DNA of 64,000 nt from an uncultured Prevotella sp. (GTDB lineage Bacteria > Bacteroidota > Bacteroidia > Bacteroidales > Bacteroidaceae), in contig CAMVSV010000005.1 of assembly GCA_947170265.1 (NCBI GenBank), positions 1-64,000 of the forward strand, in the 5' to 3' direction. Below, piece after piece: positions 37,401 to 44,791 of the stretch. The position numbers and the translations under genes are program-made. The notes beneath the pieces were generated by a model. The model did not search any database, was not told the DNA's origin, and worked only from the letters and a program-made list of their open reading frames with translations. How positions within the stretch are numbered: position 1 is the stretch's first letter; each line of letters begins with the position of its first letter.

Positions 37401-37934
37401 GAAAGCGAATACCACGTTATCATGCACAGTGTCAACGTTGCAGACAATGGCGATGGCACATATATTCCAGCAGGTGAAGGCGTTCTGCTGAAATATATGG
37501 ACGGTGAGACCCTGCCCGAAGATTACTATTACTGCATCGGAGAGAAGGACGACCGCATTTACACGGTTTCTGACAACGTGATGAAGGGCGTAACGATAAA
37601 CAATCTAAGCATCACAGACACCAACCATGACATTTGGGTAATGCAAGGTGGTATCTTCCGATCGTTGGACGGAGCTACAGTATCTATGCCCATACATAAG
37701 GCCTACCTGCAACTGGCTGGCATCCCAGCCGGAGCCAAACTGATGTTTGCCTTCGAGGAGCCTAATGAAATCGAGGAAACCATACCTGCAGAAGAAGTAG
37801 AAAACACAACGGATATCGAAGACATTCAGAAGGCAAATGCCACCCATAAGGTCTACTACGACTTACAGGGACGGAGAGTCATCAATCCAGAAAAGGGCAT
37901 CTACATTGTCAATGGTAAAAAGGTAATCATGTAA
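34476..37934 (+). CDS. BspA-like leucine-rich-repeat surface protein
   Basis: 1152 residues. A signal peptide (MNKFKQLSTWMLLLLPLNILA) favours this ATG over one 12 bases upstream. The body (about 60-760) is made of TpLRR/LRR_5 repeats with the pattern I-x-x-x-A-F-x-x-C-x-x-L-x-x-(I/V)-x-(I/L)-P, typical of BspA adhesins. A second beta-rich region follows (about 770-1110). The C-terminus (YYDLQGRRV...KGIYIVNGKKVIM) has the shared tail. BspA-type proteins bind fibronectin or fibrinogen or act in coaggregation in related species; that role is by family only. A small acidic protein gene follows after 30 bases. Confidence 0.87.
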   Translation: MNKFKQLSTWMLLLLPLNILAVGVKDTLTVDGITYEVTVYNQTTGEKFAKVKNVSKGGAVTIPETVQFTIDNTCIVNEFGGIYNGGNKDVTSLTLPNTITKITGDQSFGGFDGLTELKLPTGIESIADGCFAGMEKLEAFGWNDETGTNNNYFTIEDGILYNKSQTDLIKVPQAYPLSGEMEFTLKESVTTIRKKSLTGWGNVVTLHLGANVTTIAEGGIGSDKSLINIRVDDGNPNFSSQEGILCNKEGTSILIFPMGRTGYTESNPLRIPNGITTIEPKTFSGATIKAIDLNEVTTIKESAFEGCNQLSSVSITQNTTYIGKGAFGSVSSLQTIKVNGDVNGETEYFKSINGVLYNKDVTHLMAFPCNNTTALDAENCFNIPETVEVIDSNACWSARNMERVIIPAATTTIEPFAFRACSILGTVTFTPVSILTTIGTRAFWESGIEQVEIPASVKTIGYGAFAIAKSLTKVTVADGSQLVTIDGQAFIDCTSLTEFTFNGTCTLKTIGEKAFSGTKIASFAFPQTVTDIGKSAFKDCKELASISFAENPAIRNIKAMAFADSGLENVTLPEGVKTVEKEAFRNCNQLESIFIPESTTLVDPEAFKYCPNLSDIKVAENNSKYSSVQGFLCDKNKTKLILFPPGKAREDFTLLPPSLTSIGDFAFYDCGEKFTNISIPAKVTSIGGRAFGMDKNLKSIAFLCDEPIDPENIRQDNGWASFDDGQTAPNTMKDITIYVRKDLYDTYKNVEPYKSFYAQFKEIKTSFTAAHSGDLTANENCDEYFPMSNTAVNLLSTKADVKTYVVPETVKDADNNEYTVSLIGDYAFENANANIEEVVVKGDVGYIGAMAFLTKVKREGTSIKPNGTTIKQVIFTSNTPAEWLSKDYFGLTDDFKEFSPEQKIYVKKTKVDTYKVAWSNFRNQIDYKIPGIAIGKKYGTFSREFDVDLSDANSLGKHVYAFTSGEIREGTGDYGESEYHVIMHSVNVADNGDGTYIPAGEGVLLKYMDGETLPEDYYYCIGEKDDRIYTVSDNVMKGVTINNLSITDTNHDIWVMQGGIFRSLDGATVSMPIHKAYLQLAGIPAGAKLMFAFEEPNEIEETIPAEEVENTTDIEDIQKANATHKVYYDLQGRRVINPEKGIYIVNGKKVIM

Positions 37935-37964
37935 TCATCACCCCCATACAAACAGAAAGAAGAT

Positions 37965-38180
37965 ATGAAGAAGACATATATCCAACCGGAAACCACCGTT
38001 TCCTATATCAAGATTGAGAAACTCATGATCAAGGCCAGTCCGGGTGCGGGAGGTACTTACGATCCCTCACTACCCATTGAAGCCAAGCCCTCCGGCAGAT
38101 GCGAAGAAGAAGAAGAAGACTATGACGAAGAGGAAGACAATGGGTCACTGCCCGTATACCACAGCCTTTGGGAAGACTGA
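37965..38180 (+). CDS. small acidic protein downstream of BspA-like gene
   Basis: 71 residues: a basic, mildly hydrophobic N-half (MKKTYIQPETTVSYIKIEKL) and a C-half with a run of Glu/Asp (EEEEEDYDEEED) after a single Cys. There is no signal peptide or membrane segment. It sits between the BspA-like gene and the terminator at 38193, so it is probably co-transcribed. From memory, Prevotella genomes hold many short proteins with a similar MKKxYxxPxxxV start, function unknown. It could be a partner, a regulator or a peptide precursor; I cannot tell which. Confidence 0.62.
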   Translation: MKKTYIQPETTVSYIKIEKLMIKASPGAGGTYDPSLPIEAKPSGRCEEEEEDYDEEEDNGSLPVYHSLWED

Positions 38181-38192
38181 TCTCACAAACTT

Positions 38193-38225
38193 GAAAAACC
38201 GCCGGACATCTTGCCGGCGGTTTTT
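38193..38225 (+). terminator. strong intrinsic terminator
   Basis: AAAACCGCCGG (38194-38204) pairs exactly with CCGGCGGTTTT (38213-38223), followed by TTCTTTTCC. It ends the BspA transcript. Confidence 0.92.
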
Positions 38226-38326
38226 CTTTTCCTACAAAGAAATCGAAACATGTCAAGTTGAAGGCTACAGAGGGAGGTTTTGCAATTTTTCTTGCTGAAA
38301 ACGATGGCAGTAAAGAAAAAATAAAC

Positions 38327-38334
38327 TAACTTTG
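38327..38334 (+). promoter_or_regulatory. -7 box TAACTTTG for corA
   Basis: Perfect TAnnTTTG match. The start of transcription should be near 38340, giving a leader of about 170 bases before corA. Confidence 0.65.
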
Positions 38335-38361
38335 CAGCACAAAATCAATATTTATTTAATT

Positions 38362-38397
38362 ATGGACGACTACCCGGCGGAAAATTTCAAACGCTAA
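38362..38397 (+). CDS. possible corA leader peptide
   Basis: An 11-codon frame, M-D-D-Y-P-A-E-N-F-K-R-stop, about 22 bases after the predicted transcript start and 114 bases before corA. The N-terminus is acidic and contains proline, a make-up that in other bacteria destabilises ribosomes at low Mg2+ (MgtL; CorL precedes Salmonella corA). Such a short frame can occur by chance. Confidence 0.3.
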   Translation: MDDYPAENFKR

Positions 38398-38412
38398 GGC
38401 TGGGGGATGGCA

Positions 38413-38436
38413 GGCAAGATCGCTAATCCTCTTGCC
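38413..38436 (+). promoter_or_regulatory. hairpin in the corA leader
   Basis: GGCAAGA (38413-38419) pairs with TCTTGCC (38430-38436) around a 10-base loop, 15 bases after the possible leader peptide. It has no T-run, so it is not a plain terminator; it may be an attenuator element. Confidence 0.35.
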
Positions 38437-38511
38437 GAATTATTAATTCATGCATCAAGCACATGCTGCAAGGGCATCAGGCATTGAGCATCAAGAAAAC
38501 GGATTAGCACA

Positions 38512-39438
38512 ATGAGAACTTTCTGGAACACAAACCAAGGGCTTTCACCACTCAAGGAGTGGCAGCCCAACTGTTGGATACAGGTGACCTGTCCCACCGA
38601 CGATGACCGACAGTATCTTGAGAAGACATTCAACATTCCCGACTACTTCATGAGCGACATCAGCGATACCGACGAGCGTGCCCGCTACGAGTATGACGAC
38701 GGATGGATGCTCATCATCCTTCGTATACCCTACGTCAAGGAGATACGTTCACGCACGCCCTACACCACCGTCCCCCTGGGAATAATCCACAAACGCGATG
38801 TGACCATCACCGTATGCTACTACGAGACAAACATGATGATTGACTTCGTGAGCTTCCAACAGAAACGCGGAGAAGGCTTCGTTGACTATGTAGACATGAT
38901 TTTCAGACTGTTTCTATCCTCCGCCGTGTGGTATCTGAAACGACTCAAGCAGATAAGCACACTCATTGACAAGGCAAAGCGAAACCTTGACCGCGACGTG
39001 AACAACGAGAGTCTCATCGGACTGTCGCGTCTGCAAGACTCACTGACATATTTCATCACCTCCATACGAGGCAATGAGAACCTTCTGCAAAAGCTCAAGT
39101 TCAAACTACAGGTCGACGAGCTCGATGCCGACCTCATTGAAGACGTAAACATTGAGATGTCGCAGGCTCGTGAAACCACAAGCATCTACTCAAACATCCT
39201 CGAATCTACGATGTCGACCTACACCAGTGTGATCAACAACAACATGAACACTATCATGCGTACACTCACATCGGTGTCCATTATCATGATGTTCCCCACT
39301 CTCATAGCTTCACTCTTCGGAATGAACCTCGTCAACGGCATGGAGACAAGCAGATTCGGTTTCATACTCGCACTCATCATATCAGTGGTGGTATCGGCAG
39401 GCTCATGGTGGATTTTGCGTCACAAACGCCTCATTTGA
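38512..39438 (+). CDS. corA: CorA-family Mg2+ transporter
   Basis: 308 residues, with a cytoplasmic alpha/beta funnel domain, a long helix (about 130-245) and two C-terminal membrane segments. The selectivity motif G270-M271-N272 (SLFGMN) ends the first membrane segment, as in CorA. The C-terminus is basic (RHKRLI). It should form a pentamer that imports Mg2+ or related divalent cations. It is alone on its transcript, with a structured leader that may respond to Mg2+. Confidence 0.92.
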   Translation: MRTFWNTNQGLSPLKEWQPNCWIQVTCPTDDDRQYLEKTFNIPDYFMSDISDTDERARYEYDDGWMLIILRIPYVKEIRSRTPYTTVPLGIIHKRDVTITVCYYETNMMIDFVSFQQKRGEGFVDYVDMIFRLFLSSAVWYLKRLKQISTLIDKAKRNLDRDVNNESLIGLSRLQDSLTYFITSIRGNENLLQKLKFKLQVDELDADLIEDVNIEMSQARETTSIYSNILESTMSTYTSVINNNMNTIMRTLTSVSIIMMFPTLIASLFGMNLVNGMETSRFGFILALIISVVVSAGSWWILRHKRLI

Positions 39439-39492
39439 GCACAAAACAACAAAAAAACAGAAAGAAAATTAGGTGATTACAAGATTTTTGCC

Positions 39493-39500
39493 TAAGTTTG
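39493..39500 (+). promoter_or_regulatory. -7 box TAAGTTTG for the DUF349 gene
   Basis: Perfect TAnnTTTG match, 113 bases upstream of the ATG at 39614. Confidence 0.55.
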
Positions 39501-39613
39501 CACATTGTATTTGGCAGCAGGAAATCCCACATGAAGGCTGACAACACTTGCTGCATGTGCTAAAAACTGCCTAAACAACAACGATAATTATAAGAACACC
39601 AAAAATCAGTAAA

Positions 39614-41419
39614 ATGATGGACTCTCAAGACAAGACCCTTGAACAGGGAACCGTAGAAGAACAGCTCAACGCACCAACAGTAGAAAACAACGGCGAAGAA
39701 ACAGCAGCCAACAAAAGCTATGCAACCAAAGCCGAAGTACTTACAAGACTGAAGGAGCTCGCACATGGCTATGAGACGCCCTCGAAAGCCGAGGTTGACC
39801 ACTTGAAAACAGTTTTCTACAAACTACACATCCAACAGCGCGAAGCACAACAGAAGGAATTTCTTGAAAAAGGAGGCAATCCCGAGGAATACCAGGTGGT
39901 GCCTGACGCCGAAGAAGAGACCTTCAAGGCTGAGATGAGTCTTGTTAAAGAGAAAAGACAGAAAGCATTTATAGAGCAGGAAAAGGAAAAACAGGAAAAC
40001 CTGCAGAAGAAGCTTGACATTATAGAAAAGGTAAAGGCTCTCGCTACCTCACCTGAAGAAGCCAACAAAGCTTATCAGGAATTCAAGCAGCTGCAACAGC
40101 AGTGGAAAGAAATAAAAGCAGTGCCCGCAGAGAAAGCCAACGAGCTGTGGAGAAGCTATCAGCTCTATGTGGAGCAGTTCTACGACCTTCTCAAACTCAA
40201 TCACGAAGCTCGCGAATACGACTTCAAGAAAAACCTTGAGATAAAGACCAGACTCTGCGAAGCCGCCGAGAAACTCGCCGACGAGCCTGACGTGATAAGC
40301 GCCTTCCACCAGCTGCAGGAGCTTCACCAGCAATACCGCGAGGCTGGTCCAGTGGCTAAAGAGCTCAGAGAAGAGGTGTGGAGCCGTTTCAAGGCTGCTT
40401 CCACGGTCATAAACAAGCGCCACCAGCAGCACTTTGAGGAACTCAGGTCGCGCGAGGAAGACAACCTCGCCCGCAAGACTGCCCTATGCGAGAAAGTGGA
40501 AGCCATAGCAAAGGAGGAAAACAAAGGCACTGCCGACTGGGACAAGCACACCAAGGATATTATAGACATTCAGCAGGAGTGGAAAACCATAGGGTTTGCA
40601 CCACAGAAGATGAACGTCAAGATCTTTGAACGCTTCCGCGCTGCATGCGACGATTTCTTCACACGCAAAGGAGAATACTTCAAGCAGATGAAAGAGCGCT
40701 TTGCCGAAAACGCAGAGAAGAAACAGAAACTTGTTGAACAGGCACAGGCTCTTGCCGACTCCACTGACTGGAAAGCTACCAGCGAGAAGCTCGTAAACCT
40801 TCAGAAAGAATGGAAGACCATTGGCATGGTACCGCGAAAGATGGGCGACCAGCTGTGGAACGACTTCCTTGCAGCCTGCAACAAATTCTTTGAGGCACGC
40901 AATGAAGCCACTGCCGGCACACGCAATGAAGAAAAAGAAAACCTAGGAAAGAAACGCAGCATAATAGAACAGCTCAAAGCCCTTGCCGAGGAAGCTGGTG
41001 AAGGTCTTCAGGAAAAGGTGCAGCAACTCACCGACGAATACTCAAAGATTGGTCATGTGCCATTCAAGGAAAAAGACAAAGTCTACAAGGAATACCGCAC
41101 CATTGTTGACAAGCTCTATAAAGACCTGCATATCACCGCAGCCCGCAAACGCCTTGACAACTTCAAGAGCAACCTCAAACAGGTAGCTGAGCGCGGAGCC
41201 GGAGCCCTCGACAACGAGCGTACTCGCCTCATGCGTCGCTATGAGCAACTCAAGCAGGAAATCAACACTTATGAGAACAACATTGGCTTCCTTTCCGTAT
41301 CGTCCAAGAAAGGCAACAGTCTCATCGATGAGATGAACCGCAAGGTGCAGAAACTCAAGGATGACCTGCAGCTCACCCGCGAGAAGATAAAGGCAATAGA
41401 TGCCGAGGAAACTGAATAA
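39614..41419 (+). CDS. DUF349-domain coiled-coil protein
   Basis: 601 residues, highly charged and helical. DUF349-type repeats recur from about residue 130 to 480, with recurring segments such as LQKEWKTIGMVPRKMGDQLW and IQQEWKTIGFAPQKMNVKIF. The acidic N-terminus (about 1-35) looks disordered, and the C-terminus is a coiled coil (about 525-595). There is no signal peptide, so it should be cytosolic. The family is conserved in Bacteroidota with no firm function known to me. tRNA-Val lies 77 bases downstream with its own promoter. Confidence 0.85.
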   Translation: MMDSQDKTLEQGTVEEQLNAPTVENNGEETAANKSYATKAEVLTRLKELAHGYETPSKAEVDHLKTVFYKLHIQQREAQQKEFLEKGGNPEEYQVVPDAEEETFKAEMSLVKEKRQKAFIEQEKEKQENLQKKLDIIEKVKALATSPEEANKAYQEFKQLQQQWKEIKAVPAEKANELWRSYQLYVEQFYDLLKLNHEAREYDFKKNLEIKTRLCEAAEKLADEPDVISAFHQLQELHQQYREAGPVAKELREEVWSRFKAASTVINKRHQQHFEELRSREEDNLARKTALCEKVEAIAKEENKGTADWDKHTKDIIDIQQEWKTIGFAPQKMNVKIFERFRAACDDFFTRKGEYFKQMKERFAENAEKKQKLVEQAQALADSTDWKATSEKLVNLQKEWKTIGMVPRKMGDQLWNDFLAACNKFFEARNEATAGTRNEEKENLGKKRSIIEQLKALAEEAGEGLQEKVQQLTDEYSKIGHVPFKEKDKVYKEYRTIVDKLYKDLHITAARKRLDNFKSNLKQVAERGAGALDNERTRLMRRYEQLKQEINTYENNIGFLSVSSKKGNSLIDEMNRKVQKLKDDLQLTREKIKAIDAEETE

Positions 41420-41477
41420 AATCTGGTAAAACGCAATAAAAATAAGGATTTATTTGCGACAACCAAACTATTTGCAT

Positions 41478-41485
41478 ACCTTTGC
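41478..41485 (+). promoter_or_regulatory. -7 box TACCTTTG for tRNA-Val
   Basis: Perfect TAnnTTTG match, 11 bases before the mature tRNA. Confidence 0.65.
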
Positions 41486-41496
41486 ATCAGCAAACA

Positions 41497-41570
41497 GGGG
41501 CGTAGCTCAGCTGGTTTAGAGCGCTTCAGTCACATTGAAGAGGTCCCCGGTTCGAACCCGGGCGTCCCTA
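41497..41570 (+). tRNA. tRNA-Val(CAC)
   Basis: Cloverleaf: acceptor AGGGGCG/CGTCCCT (one G-T), D stem GCTC/GAGC, anticodon stem CTTCA/TGAAG with loop GTCACAT (anticodon CAC, T33 present), T arm CCCGG-TTCGAAC-CCGGG, discriminator A. CCA is not encoded. It reads GUG. Confidence 0.92.
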
Positions 41571-41581
41571 CGCTGTTGCAA

Positions 41582-41624
41582 CAGAAAAGGCATCATGCAC
41601 ATCGCATGATGCCTTTTCTGTTTA
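41582..41624 (+). terminator. perfect 17-bp terminator stem after tRNA-Val
   Basis: CAGAAAAGGCATCATGC (41582-41598) and its exact complement (41604-41620) enclose ACATC, then TTTA. Confidence 0.9.
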
Positions 41625-41699
41625 CATACAATCCGAATTATTACTCTCTTAATCTTCTAATCTGCCGCTTTAGCGGCGTAGTTGTTCTCAATCTCGGTT

Positions 41700-41765
41700 T
41701 TAATTGTATCCGCACTTAACGAGTGCGAGGATGACTAAAATTGCAAGAATATAGTTCTCTGGCAT
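41700..41765 (-). CDS. possible 21-residue hydrophobic peptide
   Basis: ATG at 41765 to TAA at 41700. The peptide core YILAILVILALVKCG is one membrane-length hydrophobic stretch with MPEN in front and GYN at the end. It lies between two tRNA genes in an otherwise non-coding gap. Its codons contain the inverted repeat GCACT...AGTGC, and a GCCGCTAAAGCGGC hairpin follows. It could be a small membrane peptide or type I toxin-like; no antitoxin RNA was shown. Confidence 0.35.
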   Translation of the reverse strand: MPENYILAILVILALVKCGYN

Positions 41766-41847
41766 AATAGTAAGGTTTAGATTGTTGTAGATGTTGCAAC
41801 ATATAAAGGATTATTATAGATTAGCTCGCTCTTTTTGGAAAAAATAT

Positions 41848-42000
41848 TCATGCTTCACCAATAATCTTCAGTCCGGCGGAATTGAAGGCATCTAAACCAT
41901 TGAAGTCTTTCTCGGTATCGTCAACGATGAAGTTATGGAGTATACCAACCTCTTCCTCTACTAAACACATGTAGTGCTTAATACTTTCATGGAAATAATA
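41848..42000 (-). other. possible gene remnant beside tRNA-Gln
   Basis: Minus-strand reading gives protein-like sequence (HYMCLVEEEVGILHNFIVDD ... NSAGLKIIGEA, stop at 41848) with balanced composition, but no start codon and promoter that fit. Its upstream extension runs into tRNA-Gln. It may be the tail of a lost gene or a tiny ORF from the ATG near 41970. I do not recognise a family. Confidence 0.3.
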
Positions 42001-42050
42001 AGAACAAAAAAAAACGTTGACCACATCTGTGTTCAACGGTTTTTCTGCTG

Positions 42051-42121
42051 TTGGGGTACTCGGACTCGAACCAAGAATGACAGGACCAGAATCTGTAGTG
42101 TTACCATTACACCATACCCCA
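42051..42121 (-). tRNA. tRNA-Gln(CUG)
   Basis: Read leftward: acceptor TGGGGTA/TACCCCA with U1-A72 as in bacterial tRNA-Gln, anticodon stem ACAGA/CCTGT with loop TTCTGGT (anticodon CTG), T loop TTCGAGT, discriminator A. The last anticodon-stem pair, A31-C39, is mismatched. CCA is not encoded. Confidence 0.9.
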
Positions 42122-42263
42122 ATCATATTTCGCTATCAGCCTCCTGCTGAATTGCGGTTGCAAAGGTAAGGCTTTTTTGTTAACCACCAAAGAAAACATC
42201 CGATTTTTTCTAAAAAAATCTCAAATATAGGGTGTTTTATATTGATATTAACCCAAATTCCAC

Positions 42264-42271
42264 TAACTTTG
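42264..42271 (+). promoter_or_regulatory. -7 box TAACTTTG for rsfS-ftsH-cdsA
   Basis: Perfect TAnnTTTG match, 42 bases before the rsfS ATG. Confidence 0.65.
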
Positions 42272-42313
42272 CAAGGCTTTAAGCACATAGGAATTACAAA
42301 CAATACGACTTAA

Positions 42314-42673
42314 ATGAATAAAACGAAAAAACTGGTAGACACCATAGTTGAAGGAATACAGGAAAAGAAGGGACAAGACATCACAATAATCAACCTTGAG
42401 GGCATAGAAGGCGCCATTTGCAAATATTTCGTGATATGCCAAGGCAGCTCACCCACGCAAGTGGAAGCCATTGCCGAATCGGTGGGCGACTACTGCCGCG
42501 AGAAGGAAAGCGAGAAACCCGCCCATGTAACAGGTCTGGAGAGTGCCTTGTGGGTGGCGATAGACTATGTCGACGTGATGGTTCACATATTCGTACCCGA
42601 CATGCGTGCCTACTACGACCTTGAAAGTCTGTGGAAGGATGCTCCTCAGAAGAAAATTCTGGATGAAGGATAG
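42314..42673 (+). CDS. rsfS: ribosome silencing factor RsfS
   Basis: 119 residues, the family length. It has the conserved core KGQDITIINLEG near 20-31, KYFVICQGSSPTQVEAIAE near 36-54 and ALWVAIDYVDVMVHIF near 76-91. It binds ribosomal protein L14 and blocks subunit joining under starvation. It is first in the run rsfS-ftsH-cdsA; ftsH starts 81 bases later. Confidence 0.94.
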   Translation: MNKTKKLVDTIVEGIQEKKGQDITIINLEGIEGAICKYFVICQGSSPTQVEAIAESVGDYCREKESEKPAHVTGLESALWVAIDYVDVMVHIFVPDMRAYYDLESLWKDAPQKKILDEG

Positions 42674-42754
42674 GCTATCACCGACACCTATTTTTATTAC
42701 ACCCCTTTCCCCCACCCCCATATCAACAAGTATCAAAACAACACTAATCCCATA

Positions 42755-44791
42755 ATGAACAAGCAAGACAACAGCAACCAGCCGAAGATGCCAAGGTTCA
42801 ACATGAACTGGATCTACGCACTCGTAGCTATATCGCTCGCCGTAGTGTTCTTTGCCGGAAACACAGGGTTGACAAAAAGCTCTGCCACGGTAACCAAAGA
42901 CTATACCACCTTCCTCAGCTATGTGGAGAAAGGCTATGCTGCACGCGTGGTGATAAACAAGAAATCGAGCAGCCTCAGGATGTATGTCAAGACACAACAC
43001 ATACGCGACGTGTTCAAGGCTACCGCACAGCAGGTGGGCAGCCAGCCCTATGTGAAGGTTGACATTGGCTCCATCGACAACCTCGAGACATTCCTCGACT
43101 CTGCCATGAAGACAAAGAAAATAGGAAGCTACAGCTACGACAACCACAGCGAAGACACATGGACCGACATCCTCATAAGCATACTTCCATGGATATTGAT
43201 AATAGGCTTCTGGCTGCTGATAATGAACCGCATGGGCTCGGGCTCCGGTCCCGGAGGCGTGTTCAGCGTGGGCAAGTCAAAGGCAAAACTCTATGAGAAA
43301 GCCAACGACCTGGGCATAACCTTCAAGGACGTGGCAGGGCAAGCCGGGGCCAAGCAGGAAGTGCAGGAGATTGTGGAATTCCTAAAGAATCCGCAGAAAT
43401 ACACCGACCTCGGAGGAAAGATACCCAAAGGAGCACTCCTCGTGGGACCTCCGGGAACAGGCAAGACCCTCCTTGCCAAGGCTGTGGCAGGCGAGGCTGG
43501 AGTGCCGTTCTTCTCTATGAGCGGAAGCGACTTCGTCGAGATGTTCGTAGGTGTGGGAGCCAGCCGAGTACGCGACGTGTTCCGCCAGGCAAAGGAAAAG
43601 TCACCCTGCATAATCTTCATCGACGAGATTGACGCCGTGGGACGGGCGCGTTCAAAAAATCCCGCCATGGGAGGCAATGACGAGCGCGAGAACACCCTCA
43701 ATGCGCTGCTCACCGAGATGGACGGCTTCGGCACCAACAGCGGAGTGATAGTGCTCGCAGCTACCAACCGTGTTGACATGCTCGATTCGGCATTGCTCAG
43801 GGCCGGACGCTTTGATCGCCAGATACATGTAGACCTGCCCGACCTGAGCGAGAGAAAAGCCATTTTCAACGTTCACCTCAAAGGAAAGAAAATAGACGAC
43901 ACCGTTGACGTAGACCTGCTCTCACGACAGACACCCGGCTTCTCTGGAGCCGACATTGCCAATGTGTGCAACGAGGCAGCACTCATCGCTGCACGTCACG
44001 ACTCCAAGGCTATTGGCAAGCAGGACTTCCTCGATGCCGTTGACCGCATCATTGGCGGACTTGAGAAGAAAACCAAGGTGATGACTGCCGAAGAGAAACG
44101 CTCCATAGCACTCCACGAGGCAGGACACGCCACCATATCGTGGTTCTGCCAATATGCCAACCCGCTCATCAAGGTCACCATTGTACCGCGCGGACAAGCA
44201 CTCGGTGCCGCATGGTATCTGCCCGAAGAGCGACAGATTACCACCAAGGAGCAGATGCTCGACGAAATGTGTGCATTGCTCGGTGGCAGGGCGGCAGAAG
44301 AACTGTTCACCGGACATATCTCCACCGGAGCCATGAACGACCTTGAGCGAGCCACCAAGAGTGCATTCGGAATGATTGCCTATGCTGGCATGAGCGACAA
44401 GCTGCCGAACATCTGCTACTACAACAACCAGGAATACCAGTTCCAACGCCCCTACTCCGAAACCACAGCCAAGCTCATCGACGACGAGGTACTCTCAATG
44501 ATAAACCAACAATACGAACGTGCCAAGCAAATACTCACCCAGCACAAGGAAGGCCACAACCAACTGGCAGAGTTGCTCATCTCAAGGGAGGTCATCTTTG
44601 CAGAAGACGTGGAGCGTATCTTCGGAAAACGCCCGTGGGTCAGCCGCTCGCAGGAAATAATGGAAGCCAATGAACTGGCGCAGCAGGATGAGACACAGCA
44701 ACAAGACGATGCTGACACACCACGTCTGGAGGACATGCCCGACGAGGTGAAAGCCGCACAGGAAGAATACGAGAAAGGAGGCAAGCAATGA
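42755..44791 (+). CDS. ftsH: FtsH, membrane AAA zinc metalloprotease
   Basis: 678 residues. N-terminal membrane segment (about 16-33), periplasmic domain to about 130, second membrane segment (about 136-152), then the AAA domain with Walker A GPPGTGKT at 231-238, DEIDAVGR Walker B near 289, and the M41 protease zinc motif H454-E-A-G-H458. It degrades damaged membrane proteins and regulatory targets. An acidic Gln-rich C-terminal tail (QQDETQQQDDAD) follows. Its TGA overlaps the cdsA ATG (ATGA). Confidence 0.96.
   Translation: MNKQDNSNQPKMPRFNMNWIYALVAISLAVVFFAGNTGLTKSSATVTKDYTTFLSYVEKGYAARVVINKKSSSLRMYVKTQHIRDVFKATAQQVGSQPYVKVDIGSIDNLETFLDSAMKTKKIGSYSYDNHSEDTWTDILISILPWILIIGFWLLIMNRMGSGSGPGGVFSVGKSKAKLYEKANDLGITFKDVAGQAGAKQEVQEIVEFLKNPQKYTDLGGKIPKGALLVGPPGTGKTLLAKAVAGEAGVPFFSMSGSDFVEMFVGVGASRVRDVFRQAKEKSPCIIFIDEIDAVGRARSKNPAMGGNDERENTLNALLTEMDGFGTNSGVIVLAATNRVDMLDSALLRAGRFDRQIHVDLPDLSERKAIFNVHLKGKKIDDTVDVDLLSRQTPGFSGADIANVCNEAALIAARHDSKAIGKQDFLDAVDRIIGGLEKKTKVMTAEEKRSIALHEAGHATISWFCQYANPLIKVTIVPRGQALGAAWYLPEERQITTKEQMLDEMCALLGGRAAEELFTGHISTGAMNDLERATKSAFGMIAYAGMSDKLPNICYYNNQEYQFQRPYSETTAKLIDDEVLSMINQQYERAKQILTQHKEGHNQLAELLISREVIFAEDVERIFGKRPWVSRSQEIMEANELAQQDETQQQDDADTPRLEDMPDEVKAAQEEYEKGGKQ

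Noticed and set aside
36447..37427. 326-codon minus-strand frame inside the BspA-like gene
   Set aside because: Shadow of a protein with a clear repeat pattern and signal peptide on the other strand.
41848..42126. 92-codon minus-strand frame
   Set aside because: Its first third is the tRNA-Gln sequence; only the 3' part may be a remnant, and that is listed separately.
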